IMG/VR virus record: IMGVR_UViG_3300030390_001178
Location: 1-20,963 of that record
Length of the DNA stretch: 20,963 nucleotides
DNA from: a virus
Direction: 5' to 3' (one strand)
Position 1 is the first letter of the stretch. Each line of letters begins with the position of its first letter. The translations under genes and the position numbers were made by a program. The notes under the pieces were generated by a model that did not search any database, was not told the DNA's origin, and saw only the letters and a program-made list of their open reading frames with translations. Shown here in pieces: positions 8,019 through 17,575 of the stretch.

Positions 8019-8981
8019 ATGCCAAACAACTTAATAACACTAACACACACTCAATACTACGAAGGTACTGACGGCACACAATTAACAGGTGATGGTGTTC
8101 AGGGTAGTTATCAATTTATTAAGGTTAGTGATTTGATAAATGATATTGTAGCTACATACTGCCAGTTAGATAAAATGCTAGAAGGAACTAGAGTTTCAGA
8201 TGTTACATACCACACACATAGAGCAGTGCAAGAATTAAGCTTTGATACATTTAGATCAACTAGAGATATGGAAATAGAAATACCACCATCACTAGTAATG
8301 GCTTTGCCACATGATTTTGTAGGCTATACAAAGCTTGTTTGGAAAGATGATAACGGTATTGAACACACTATACTACCTACAAGAATAACTAGTAATCCAG
8401 ACTCATACCTACAAGACGGTAATCACCTACTTACTTTCGACAGTAATGCGCCTAATGATACTTTGTTAGCGGCTGATTCAGATACTTGGCAAGCTTACAA
8501 AACTACTTCTAGTCAAAACATAAACCAAGGGAACTCAAGACATGATGATACTGATATTTATGACGACGTTGTAGGTAAAAAATTTGGTGGTTCACCAGAG
8601 CACATGAATATAAACGGAAGTTTTTATATTGATTATTCAAGAGGAAGAATACATTTTAGTGGTAATTTAGTTGGAAAAACTGTGACCTTAAAGTATATAA
8701 GCGATGGAGTTGGAAATTTACAGTCTCACACAGGAAATTTTGAAGATACACCAAACGTACAAGATGACTTTATAGTACACAAATTTGCAGAAGAAGCTTG
8801 TATAAAACATGTGTTATATGGTTGCATGCAAGGTAGAAAAAATGCAGACTATAATATGTTACAAATTCTTAAAAAAGAAAAATTTGCTGAAACTAGAAAA
8901 GCAAAAATAAGATTATCAAATATAAAACTAGAAGAGATTACTCAAGTGCTAAGAGGTAAGTCTAAATGGATTAAACATTAA
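8019..8981 (+). CDS. Head-tail connector / ring protein 2
   Basis: A 320-aa protein that pairs with the preceding gene. Features familiar from crAss-like neck proteins are a central beta segment (MALPHDFVGYTKLVWKDDNG, followed by LPTRITSNPDSYLQD) and a C-terminal helical block from about residue 251, with VHKFAEEACIKHVLYGCMQG, KKEKFAETRKAKIRLSNIKL and the end RGKSKWIKH. The C-terminal block is probably the ring-forming, portal-facing or tail-facing helix bundle. No enzyme motif is visible. It starts six bases after the previous stop and ends eight bases before the giant tail gene; both starts share the same short leader (AATAAAACATG), suggesting a single translation-coupled block. I am confident this is a structural neck/tail protein; the specific ring assignment is inferred. 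Confidence 0.78.
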   Translation: MPNNLITLTHTQYYEGTDGTQLTGDGVQGSYQFIKVSDLINDIVATYCQLDKMLEGTRVSDVTYHTHRAVQELSFDTFRSTRDMEIEIPPSLVMALPHDFVGYTKLVWKDDNGIEHTILPTRITSNPDSYLQDGNHLLTFDSNAPNDTLLAADSDTWQAYKTTSSQNINQGNSRHDDTDIYDDVVGKKFGGSPEHMNINGSFYIDYSRGRIHFSGNLVGKTVTLKYISDGVGNLQSHTGNFEDTPNVQDDFIVHKFAEEACIKHVLYGCMQGRKNADYNMLQILKKEKFAETRKAKIRLSNIKLEEITQVLRGKSKWIKH

Positions 8982-8989
8982 AATAAAAC

Positions 8990-11900
8990 ATGGCTGAATT
9001 AAAAAGAAATTTTAATAGTGCAAAGATGAACAAAGATATGGACGAGAGGGTTTTACCTTCTGGTCAATATCGAGATGCTTTAAATGTTCAGATAGCTAGT
9101 TCTGACGGATCAAACCTAGGATCACTTCAGACCTTACTTGGTAACGCGGTGGTTAGTAATGAAGATATATTATCTGCACATTCTAAATGCGTGGGTAGTG
9201 TAACTGTTGGTGAAGAAAATAATATATACTATTTTATATCAAGAGGTGGTGGAGGTGGTTCTATTCCAGACATTCAAAAAGATTTTATAGTAAGATATAA
9301 TACTATACTTAAAACTTCTGAGTTTATTTTTGTTGACATTTTTAGTGCTAAAGCAACTGTTTCAGCTAACAACACTGGTGGTAATCAATATTTAGATATA
9401 AATACTGGCAGTAACTTGTGGACTAATGGTATAAGAGTTGGCATGTTATTAACAGGTGATTTAAACGATCCAGGTAGTTCTACTATAGCATCAGTGTTTG
9501 AAAGTAACAATGCGGCTGTTACTGATGTAGTTTCTCAAGGTAGTAATGTCTGGAGAATATATTACAGCGGTCCAACAACTTTCAAAGCAACATCTGGAGA
9601 TATAGTTAGATTTAAAAGCGATAGAGTTTTACAGTTTCAACACCACATAAAAGTACATAATATAAACCACTTAGAAGGAATGTTATTTTGGACTGATGGT
9701 TTTTCTGAACCTAGAAAAATTCACATTGAAAGAAGCGAAGCTGGTACTGGTGGTACTGGACCTTTAGCTAATTGGAACTTGTTACAAACAACTGCTCAAA
9801 ACTTAAGTGGAGGTTTATTAAACAAATATACATTTATAGGTCAAAATAATAGTAACTTCCACACAAGGCTTTGTAAAAGAAGAGGTGAATTAACATCAGC
9901 TCTTGAAGTTTGTACTAATAGAGTTGGATCTTTACCGATAAATGCTAGACTAGATCATCAAACAGTTATAAAAAAAGGACCTAATAAACCTTTAGAATTA
10001 TGTATGTTTTCTCAAGCACCAGACAGAATAAACGATGATGAGGAGGTTAATCCAATATTTGCAACAACAAACCTAACTGCTTTTGGTGATATTGATGGTG
10101 CTTTTGATGTTGGAACGCTAATGACCTTAACTTTTGGAACGGTTATAGATTTAAGAGTTGGTGATACTGTATTGTTAATTCAAGCAGATAGCAATTTAAG
10201 TCCATCAGAGTTTCCAACAGACAAAGCTTTTGTTTCAGTTCAAGTTCTAGATCCACTACCTAACAATGCAACTCCACCAAACACGCTATCTGTTGGTCCT
10301 TTTAATGTAGTAATAAATAGCGTTAGCCCAGACGCTGGTAGTTCACCAGAAAACTGGTTAGCTAGAGTTGAGCTTGAAAAACCTTTATTTGAATACAAAT
10401 TTCCTAGATTTTCTTACAGATGGAGATACCAAGATGGTGAGTACTCTACATTTGCGCCTTGGTCTTGTGTAGCTTTTATACCTGGTGATTTTGATTATAT
10501 GCCTAAAAAAGGTTTTAATCTAGGTATGACAAATAGATTAAGATATTTAAAATTAAAAAATTATTTTCCAGAGTTTGCAGCTTTTCCAGAAGATGTTGTT
10601 GAGATAGATCTTTTGTACAAAGAAGCTGGTAAAGCAGAAGTATACACTGTAAAAACAGTAAAACCAAAACATGGCTCTCCAACATGGTCAGATTATAAAG
10701 CAAACTATAAAGATAGAGGAACTTTTGAAATAACATCAGAAATGATACACGCTATAGTTCCTTCAAATCAATTACTAAGACCTTGGGATAACGTTCCTAG
10801 ATCTGCAAAAGCTCAAGAAATATCTAGCAACAGATTAATATATGGTAACTATTTACAAAACTACACTATAGATGAGACTTTAAAATTACAAGTTACTTCT
10901 AGACAAAAACCTATAGTACCAGATGCAAAGCTTACAGATTATGAAGAACCAAACTTATCAGTAAAAAGTTTAAGAACATATCAAGTCGGTGTTGTGTGGT
11001 CAGATGAGTATGGTAGAGAAACTCCTGTAATGGTTCCTAAGCAAGGTGGCTCTGTAACAATACCTAAGAAACATTGTATATTTGCCAACCAGTTACAAGC
11101 AAAAATATTAGAAGATACAGTAATACCAAACTGGGTTGAATATGCTAGTTACTATGTTAAAGAAACTTCTAACGAATATTACAATTTAGCTATGGATCGT
11201 TTTTACGATGCTGAAGATGGTAATGTTTGGCTTTCTTTTCCATCAGCTGAAAGAAACAAAGTTCAAGAAGACACATATTTATATCTTAAAAAACAGCATG
11301 ATAACGCTACAGCTGTAGTAGACAAATCTAGGTATAAAGTTATTGCTATTTCAAACGATGCACCTTTGTTTATTAAAAAGAAAAGAAGAAGCTTTGGTTT
11401 TGAAACTATTGAATACAACGTTAATGGTTTGCCAGAAGCTGGAAGAAATTTTATAAGGGTTGCTTATGATCAGTTTAATGCTATCTTTGGAGCTATTGTT
11501 GGACCACCTGCGTTGACCGAGCTACAGTTAAGAGTTGCAGGTATTGTTGGTAATGATGTTATAACATCTGATGTTTACGATGTTACGTCAGTTCAAATTG
11601 AGGGCACGGGAACTAGTGGTGAAGTTAAACTTGTTATTGAAAATAGTTTTGGTTCTGAGGTTAATGCTCTTGCTGGTTTAAACGCACAAACTCAATTAAA
11701 ATTAGAAATATTTCAAAATATTTATATTGACAAACCAGAGTTTGACGGAAGGTTTTTTGTTAAAATATTAAAAGATATAGCTTTAGAAAAACAATTATTA
11801 TCTAATTTTGAAGATGTTTACGACTACACTGTTGTTGACACAATGCAAATAGGTTATCTTAATGGTCAAACTGGAAAAGATGAACCTTGGTGGACGGATT

Positions 11901-14900
11901 TTAATCAAGATCACGAAAACCTTGGTGGTTATGCTGACGAAATAAACAGATGGGTAATAGATGACATGGACACGTACCAAACTGGTTCGGCGTTTAATAC
12001 TCACAACATAAATAGAGGAGGTGCATATAACTATAAACAAAACACACTTACAGGTGAAGGTCAGTCTAGTGGTCATGGCTACTTAGATATAAGTTACTGT
12101 TGTTTTGACAATGAAGCTTATCTTTTTGGACAAACAATGTTTACAACACCCTATGACAGGTTGAAAGTAGCAGATACTCTTTTTAGATTTAAACAAGATC
12201 CTGCTCAAGTTGTTTATAAAGTTCTAGGATCTAAAGGTAGGCTAGGGCTTTCACACAACTCAGGGGAAAATGCCGGGTTAGTAGGAGGTGGTACAACATC
12301 TCCAGGAGACTATGTAAGCTATAGAGATGATGGTAATAGTGCTTGGATTTTTCAAGACAACTCAACCGCTCCACTAATTGGTAGTGCAAGTGATTATATG
12401 TGGAACCATGACGGAGGTAGTCGTGATACACACAATCTAAGAGCTAGTCTTAGATTAAAGTTAGACAAAATGATGGGTAGTGGACCAAACCACATATTTG
12501 ATAGTAGCACTATGGCGCCGATGTCAACAAAAGATCCTATAACTGGAGAGTTAGTAGCTCTTGTAGATGGTGATAGATATGATCAAGCTGTTATTGGTGG
12601 AACTGTTAATGGAACTACATACCCTGTTGGTCATTATCATAACTGGTACCCTTTCACTAGTAACACTGGTGCTATATTAGATGATTCTAATCAACTTGTT
12701 GCTGGTATTGAATACCCTACATCTATGACGCCTAACACTAGTTATGGTGATCAAATGAATATTTCACCAAACTACTTCAGTGCTTGGGCAAGTAATTTAT
12801 ACACTAATTCTTCAAATAATATTATACTTGCAGGACAACCGACATCTGAGAGTTCAAAGCATTTTGTTACTATAGAGTTTTTAGAACCAACAGTATCTTC
12901 ATCTGGTGGATCAGACCAAAAGTATAGCAGCTTAAATCCTGCTATATGGGAAACAGAACCTAAAGAAGATGCTGATTTAGATATATATTACGAAGCTAGC
13001 GCTAAAATACCTGTTAATCCAGATCACAAACAAAATGAATTATTAATTTCTTTAGGTGCAACGTTTAGATTTCCAATTACGGGTCCTAATTATGATGAAT
13101 ACAAAGTTGTAGATGTAAACGCTGTGCCAGGAAAACCATATTTATCAGAGATAGATGTTGAGCATATATACAACTCTGCTAGTTATACCGCCAACTCAAG
13201 TCCTAATATTACTAATACTTACAGTAATGGAATTCCTCACGACACGTTTTTAAGATTTAAAAGATACGACAAAGCTACTTTCTTTGCTTATGTTAACAAA
13301 AATGGTGGAGCTGCAGCCGGTCAAACTAAAATACAAATAACAACTGGCGAAGATTCAATAAATCAAGTTACTAATATAATACAAGATGGTAGAAGACCTA
13401 TTAAAAGTCCTTATGGTTTAGGTTGGTTTAATTGTTGGGCTTTTGGAAATGGAGTTGAGTCAGATAGAGTTAGAGACGATTTCAACGCTCCACAACTTGA
13501 CAATGGGGTCAAAGCTTCTACAACACTAGCAACACCTTACGAAGAAGAAAGAAGATCTAGTGGTTTGATATGGTCTGGTATTTTTAACTCAACTTCTGGT
13601 GTTAATAATTTAAACCAATTTATACAAGCAGAACCTATAACTAAAGACTTAAGTCCTACTTACGGTCCTATAAACAAACTGGTTGCAAGAGAAACAAACA
13701 CTTTAGCGTTTTGTGAGGACAAAGTTCTTAACATGTTGACTAATAAAGATGCTTTATTTAACGCGGATGGAAATACTAATGTAACATCGACAAACAATGT
13801 TATAGGTCAAGCTACTCCAATACAAGGAGACTATGGTATGTCTGGCAACCCAGAAGCTTTAGCTGTAACACCTATGTCTATATTTTGGTGTGATGCTTAC
13901 AGAGGTCAAGTACTGAAATTGTCTGGAGGTACTACTATAACACCTATATCAGATGTAGGTATGAAAGATTATTTTAATGATGCTTTTTCAGGTTTTGGTT
14001 TACTAGAGATAATAGGTTCTTGGGACGAGAAAAAAGACGAGTATAACGTATGTATTGGTTATAGTGTAAAAGAAAACACTAGCAATAGTAAAGGTAGATT
14101 AACACCATATCCAAATAACTTTACAGAAAGTAAAAAAACAATATCTTGGAGCGAAAAAGTTCAAGGCTGGACATCTTTCAAATCTTTTGCGCCAGAACAA
14201 GGTAACACTTTAAACAACGAATACTTTACTTGGAACAAAGGTACAATGTATCAACACCATGTAGAAGAAGATACTAGTGGTAACACTGTTAATGCTAATT
14301 ATTTTTATGGAGCTCAATACTACTCTGATGTAACATTATTTCTTAACGACCAACCTGGTTCTGTTAAAAGCTTTGGTACATTAAATTACGAAGGTACTCA
14401 GTCTAGAATCACACAAGGTGTTGCCACTGAAAGTGATGGTAGTTCTAGTGATGGTCAATATGTTAATCTAAATACTAAAACTGGTTGGTATGTTGATTAT
14501 TTAACAACTGACCTGCAAGAAGTTGGAAACTTAGAGTTTAAAAATAAAGAAGGCAAATGGTTTAGCACTATAAAAGGTGTTACAACAACTCTAGATAACT
14601 TAGATGAAAGAGAGTTTTCTGTTCAAGGTTTAGGAAATGCAAACACAAATAACACGAATATTAAAACTTTACATGAAGTAAAAGTTAAACCTCACTCAGC
14701 TTCAGCATCTGGAACAAACTGGGACACAACAGCAGATAGTACTTTATGGAGAATACATCCCAACTCAGTGTTTACAGATTACAAAGCTGGAATAAGCAAT
14801 TCAAACAACAACACGTTTCAAATTTTTAGATACAGCGGAGAGTCAATTGATCCTGCTACAAACCAACGTTTAAACGGGTTTTTTTTACACCCACTTGGTT

Positions 14901-17194
14901 TTACTGAATTAGATGCTATTTGTACCGGTATAATAGATAACTTAAAAGACAATGGAAGTGGAGTTTTTGTTTATAGTGGTTTAAATTTAGATGCTAAAGA
15001 CTTTAGTGTTCCTGGTGGTACGATGAGCATTATTGGAAACAACTCTGCAGGAGAACCTATTTACAAATGGTTAGATGATGGAAGTTGGAATGCTGACACA
15101 GAAGTTCATTATGTTACTTTTGAAAATTTAGACGAACCACACACACCAAACAATACAATTAGGTTTGCAATGTTTCATGACACGTTTACAATGCCTGCAG
15201 CTGACAAAACTATTCATTTTGATATTGATGGACCAAGTGCTAATACACATGGTGGTGGTCAAGATTCTAGAAATTTACAATTTAGAGTTAACAAAGGCCC
15301 AGCAAATCCTGGCTCTGTTGGTCAAATAGGTCGTATTGGTGGTGTTCCTCAATACGGTCCGGGTACTGGAAATGGCGGACAGTATGTGGATGGTTTTCTT
15401 TGGGATAATATTTCTAGTACAAGTGCATCAGTTCTTGCGAGCGGTTTTAATAATCACCCTAGTGGTTACGTAATACCAGCTATGCACGGTTGGGATCCAG
15501 TAGGACATCCTTATCAACTTACTAATGAGTTTGCGGGAGTTGTTCCTCAATATGCTACAACAAAAGTATTTACTTACAAGTGGGTAGGTTGGGCAGCATC
15601 AGGTCTGGGAGCAATAGGAGGTGGTAATCCTCAATTTTACCTAGTAGCAAATTCCGATGGTAACGGTGGTAAATTAAAATTTGATTTTCACGCAGGAGAT
15701 CCTTACACTGCTCATTTCACCGCTGTTTATACTAACACTTACTGGCCTAGTCACCCTAACTTAATAAAAGAATGTGAAGTTGATATATTTTATACTCCAC
15801 CAATAAATGGAGAAATAAACTCAAACAACGGTGCAACTATGGATCCAGATCCAGATCCTTCATATCCTTTTACTATAATGCGTAGCTACCCGCTTTGTTT
15901 TAATGAATATTATAACGCGCAACCTTTGCCTGTAGTTAATCCGGCACCAAGAATAATGAACCAAAATGTATCATATTCTAGTCCTTTAAGTCAAAACTCG
16001 CAAATAATTATTGCTAACACTGATGGTACTGGCGGTCAATGTAACTTGTTTATTAAAGATGCTACTCTTAATAAATACTATAATACTTCAAACGACACTT
16101 GGGGATCATCTACTCCCTACGCAAATGTTGTTACGGCAGTAGGTAGTAGAATTGCACAAAATGTAGTTTTACCAGCTCACACAGCAAACTCAGCTCATAA
16201 TTATCAATATTACTTTACTGTAACTTCTGGCGGGAGTGGCTTAGTACATTTAGCTTTAAGCGCGGAAATTCCTTCTTCTTTATCTACAGCTGGTAGTTTC
16301 TTTCAAAAAGGTTCTACAACAAGTAATATCAACATAGGTGCTAAAACAGATACAACAAGAGTTCCAACACTTGTTAACGGTGTTACTTCTAATAAAAACG
16401 ATTTAGGCGGTGAAGGTAAGATTAGTACCGTAAGAATAAATGCCGTATACACTGCTGATTCAAATAAAACTATTGCTGTCAATAGACAACCTATAGGTAC
16501 TGATATTACTGGTGGTACAAAAACTATAACAATACAAGCCGCAGCAAGTGCTGGTGCAAATATTTTAAGAGTTGTACCATCTGAAGTTGCTGATCTACCT
16601 AGCAATGAAGTTATTCAAAATCACAACTACATACTACAAGAAAGTGTAACTACAGATGTTATTAGTTCAAGTAGCGCTGGAGATAAAAATGATAACCACT
16701 GTTCTTTTGCTACTGCAGATAGAGCTAAAGCTACTGTTGGAGAAAGTGTTACCTCTAATATTTTACCAGAAGGAACTCTTATAGCAGCAACCAACAGTCC
16801 TAGTGGTCATATACAGTTTAGCAAAGCTTTCTTAGCTAATTTTAGTGCTGGCACTAAGTTTTATTTAGGCGGAACTTTTAAACCTGGTACTAAGATTAAT
16901 AGTATTGCTGCTGTTGAAGGAGTTTCTGCTTATAAGAATTTAACTTTAAGCACAACTATACTTAATGATATTCCAGCTGGAACTGAATTAACCCTTAATA
17001 ATGGTTGGAATGTTTCAGTACGGTTAAAAGCTGAAGCTATAGGAACAGAGACTGTAACAGGAAACAGTGGTAGCAAAGTGGTGTCTACCGTTTTTAACAA
17101 ACAAATATACGTCACAGGGACAATAACGTTTACTACTTCAGGAGTAATAAACACAAATTTAACATTAGTACCTAACTTTATAACAGTATCATAA
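8990..17194 (+). CDS. Giant muzzle/nozzle-type tail protein, 2734 aa
   Basis: The largest gene here, 8.2 kb without interruption. The N-terminus (AELKRNFNSAKMNKDMDER, PSGQYRDALNVQIASSDGSN) and later blocks match what I know of the large tail protein (muzzle) of crAss-like phages, functionally comparable to the T7 gp12 and P22 gp10 nozzles: FWTDGFSEPRKIHI near residue 233; RFSYRWRYQDGEYSTFAPWS near 472; SDEYGRETPV near 670; YYVKETSNEYYNLAMDRFYD near 720; EDKVLNMLTNKDALFNADGN near 1575; and WSEKVQGWTSFKSF near 1720. These suggest a propeller-like body ending near residue 1800. Beyond about 1900 the sequence becomes Asn/Thr/Gly/Ser-rich and family likeness fades. Residues 2593-2668 hold two copies of a beta repeat. 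This distal part is probably exposed and may bind the host. No catalytic motif was found. It is followed one base later by a small virion gene. Confidence 0.8.
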   Translation: MAELKRNFNSAKMNKDMDERVLPSGQYRDALNVQIASSDGSNLGSLQTLLGNAVVSNEDILSAHSKCVGSVTVGEENNIYYFISRGGGGGSIPDIQKDFIVRYNTILKTSEFIFVDIFSAKATVSANNTGGNQYLDINTGSNLWTNGIRVGMLLTGDLNDPGSSTIASVFESNNAAVTDVVSQGSNVWRIYYSGPTTFKATSGDIVRFKSDRVLQFQHHIKVHNINHLEGMLFWTDGFSEPRKIHIERSEAGTGGTGPLANWNLLQTTAQNLSGGLLNKYTFIGQNNSNFHTRLCKRRGELTSALEVCTNRVGSLPINARLDHQTVIKKGPNKPLELCMFSQAPDRINDDEEVNPIFATTNLTAFGDIDGAFDVGTLMTLTFGTVIDLRVGDTVLLIQADSNLSPSEFPTDKAFVSVQVLDPLPNNATPPNTLSVGPFNVVINSVSPDAGSSPENWLARVELEKPLFEYKFPRFSYRWRYQDGEYSTFAPWSCVAFIPGDFDYMPKKGFNLGMTNRLRYLKLKNYFPEFAAFPEDVVEIDLLYKEAGKAEVYTVKTVKPKHGSPTWSDYKANYKDRGTFEITSEMIHAIVPSNQLLRPWDNVPRSAKAQEISSNRLIYGNYLQNYTIDETLKLQVTSRQKPIVPDAKLTDYEEPNLSVKSLRTYQVGVVWSDEYGRETPVMVPKQGGSVTIPKKHCIFANQLQAKILEDTVIPNWVEYASYYVKETSNEYYNLAMDRFYDAEDGNVWLSFPSAERNKVQEDTYLYLKKQHDNATAVVDKSRYKVIAISNDAPLFIKKKRRSFGFETIEYNVNGLPEAGRNFIRVAYDQFNAIFGAIVGPPALTELQLRVAGIVGNDVITSDVYDVTSVQIEGTGTSGEVKLVIENSFGSEVNALAGLNAQTQLKLEIFQNIYIDKPEFDGRFFVKILKDIALEKQLLSNFEDVYDYTVVDTMQIGYLNGQTGKDEPWWTDFNQDHENLGGYADEINRWVIDDMDTYQTGSAFNTHNINRGGAYNYKQNTLTGEGQSSGHGYLDISYCCFDNEAYLFGQTMFTTPYDRLKVADTLFRFKQDPAQVVYKVLGSKGRLGLSHNSGENAGLVGGGTTSPGDYVSYRDDGNSAWIFQDNSTAPLIGSASDYMWNHDGGSRDTHNLRASLRLKLDKMMGSGPNHIFDSSTMAPMSTKDPITGELVALVDGDRYDQAVIGGTVNGTTYPVGHYHNWYPFTSNTGAILDDSNQLVAGIEYPTSMTPNTSYGDQMNISPNYFSAWASNLYTNSSNNIILAGQPTSESSKHFVTIEFLEPTVSSSGGSDQKYSSLNPAIWETEPKEDADLDIYYEASAKIPVNPDHKQNELLISLGATFRFPITGPNYDEYKVVDVNAVPGKPYLSEIDVEHIYNSASYTANSSPNITNTYSNGIPHDTFLRFKRYDKATFFAYVNKNGGAAAGQTKIQITTGEDSINQVTNIIQDGRRPIKSPYGLGWFNCWAFGNGVESDRVRDDFNAPQLDNGVKASTTLATPYEEERRSSGLIWSGIFNSTSGVNNLNQFIQAEPITKDLSPTYGPINKLVARETNTLAFCEDKVLNMLTNKDALFNADGNTNVTSTNNVIGQATPIQGDYGMSGNPEALAVTPMSIFWCDAYRGQVLKLSGGTTITPISDVGMKDYFNDAFSGFGLLEIIGSWDEKKDEYNVCIGYSVKENTSNSKGRLTPYPNNFTESKKTISWSEKVQGWTSFKSFAPEQGNTLNNEYFTWNKGTMYQHHVEEDTSGNTVNANYFYGAQYYSDVTLFLNDQPGSVKSFGTLNYEGTQSRITQGVATESDGSSSDGQYVNLNTKTGWYVDYLTTDLQEVGNLEFKNKEGKWFSTIKGVTTTLDNLDEREFSVQGLGNANTNNTNIKTLHEVKVKPHSASASGTNWDTTADSTLWRIHPNSVFTDYKAGISNSNNNTFQIFRYSGESIDPATNQRLNGFFLHPLGFTELDAICTGIIDNLKDNGSGVFVYSGLNLDAKDFSVPGGTMSIIGNNSAGEPIYKWLDDGSWNADTEVHYVTFENLDEPHTPNNTIRFAMFHDTFTMPAADKTIHFDIDGPSANTHGGGQDSRNLQFRVNKGPANPGSVGQIGRIGGVPQYGPGTGNGGQYVDGFLWDNISSTSASVLASGFNNHPSGYVIPAMHGWDPVGHPYQLTNEFAGVVPQYATTKVFTYKWVGWAASGLGAIGGGNPQFYLVANSDGNGGKLKFDFHAGDPYTAHFTAVYTNTYWPSHPNLIKECEVDIFYTPPINGEINSNNGATMDPDPDPSYPFTIMRSYPLCFNEYYNAQPLPVVNPAPRIMNQNVSYSSPLSQNSQIIIANTDGTGGQCNLFIKDATLNKYYNTSNDTWGSSTPYANVVTAVGSRIAQNVVLPAHTANSAHNYQYYFTVTSGGSGLVHLALSAEIPSSLSTAGSFFQKGSTTSNINIGAKTDTTRVPTLVNGVTSNKNDLGGEGKISTVRINAVYTADSNKTIAVNRQPIGTDITGGTKTITIQAAASAGANILRVVPSEVADLPSNEVIQNHNYILQESVTTDVISSSSAGDKNDNHCSFATADRAKATVGESVTSNILPEGTLIAATNSPSGHIQFSKAFLANFSAGTKFYLGGTFKPGTKINSIAAVEGVSAYKNLTLSTTILNDIPAGTELTLNNGWNVSVRLKAEAIGTETVTGNSGSKVVSTVFNKQIYVTGTITFTTSGVINTNLTLVPNFITVS
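16766..16993 (+). repeat. Two-copy protein repeat at the C-terminus of the giant tail protein
   Basis: Residues about 2593-2629 and 2631-2668 of the tail protein share the pattern P-x-G-T-x-I, a variable stretch, then S-x-x-x-L, then A-G-T-x-x-x-L. The first copy begins PEGTLIAAT and ends SAGTKFYL; the second begins KPGTKINSI and ends PAGTELTL. The copies are diverged at the protein level and not obvious in the DNA. Short beta repeats of this kind are common in phage fibre and adhesin stalks, which fits a surface-exposed tip. Confidence 0.5.
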
Positions 17195-17195
17195 T

Positions 17196-17534
17196 ATGCC
17201 ATCAGTATTAACATTTTCTCAACCGTTAAACGTATCACTTCAAATAGGTGACACAGCTTACTATGCACCAATTGGAACTTCGGGTGGTTTTTCTATTAAC
17301 TCATCTAGCATTATAGAAATAGGTGTTGTAACTGCTATATCTGGTCTTGTTGTTACCGTTGGTACTAGTTTAGTTTCTGTGCCTAATGGTGCTTATATAT
17401 TATTTAGCAAAGATAATAAAGCAAACTTAAGTAGTGCGCTTGGTTACTACGCTGAGGTTAAGTTTAAAAATGATAGCACGGACTACTCTGAGTTATTTTC
17501 TATAGGGGCTGATATATTTGAAAGTAGTAAATAA
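17196..17534 (+). CDS. Small virion protein of the tail cluster
   Basis: A 112-aa beta-rich protein. It opens with MPSVLTFSQPLNVSLQIGD and TAYYAPIGTSGGF, has a hydrophobic middle (GVVTAISGLVVTVGTSL), and ends with LGYYAEVKFKNDSTDYSELF followed by SIGADIFESSK. The C-terminal part (G-Y-Y-A-E-V-K-F, E-L-F-x-x-G, E-S-S-K) is a signature I associate with small conserved proteins beside the large tail gene in crAss-like and related phages, of unproven function. The ATG follows the giant gene's TAA by one base, so translation is probably coupled and the product is likely made in proportion to the tail protein. It may be a small tail or head decoration component. No cysteines, no signal peptide, no membrane segment. 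Confidence 0.7.
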   Translation: MPSVLTFSQPLNVSLQIGDTAYYAPIGTSGGFSINSSSIIEIGVVTAISGLVVTVGTSLVSVPNGAYILFSKDNKANLSSALGYYAEVKFKNDSTDYSELFSIGADIFESSK

Positions 17535-17575
17535 CGCAAAAAAAGTGTGATTATTTAACTATAATTAAATTAAAT
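17535..17575 (+). promoter_or_regulatory. A/T-rich spacer with a weak promoter-like hexamer
   Basis: This 41-base gap is one of the few real intergenic spaces. It holds an A-run, then TAACTATAATTAAATTAAAT directly before the ATG of the cupin gene. TATAAT at 17560-17565 looks like a -10 box, but no matching -35 element lies 16-18 bases upstream, and the Bacteroidota -7 consensus (TAnnTTTG) is absent. In such AT-rich DNA the hexamer can arise by chance, so this is only a candidate, or simply a ribosome-binding leader. Confidence 0.25.

Noticed and set aside
16930-17271. Minus-strand frame spanning the end of the giant tail gene and the next gene
   Set aside because: It covers two coupled + strand genes with recognised sequence character; the product resembles no known protein.
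17560-17565. TATAAT as a firm sigma-70 type promoter
   Set aside because: No -35 partner at the right distance, the putative host uses a different consensus, and the region is nearly all A/T.
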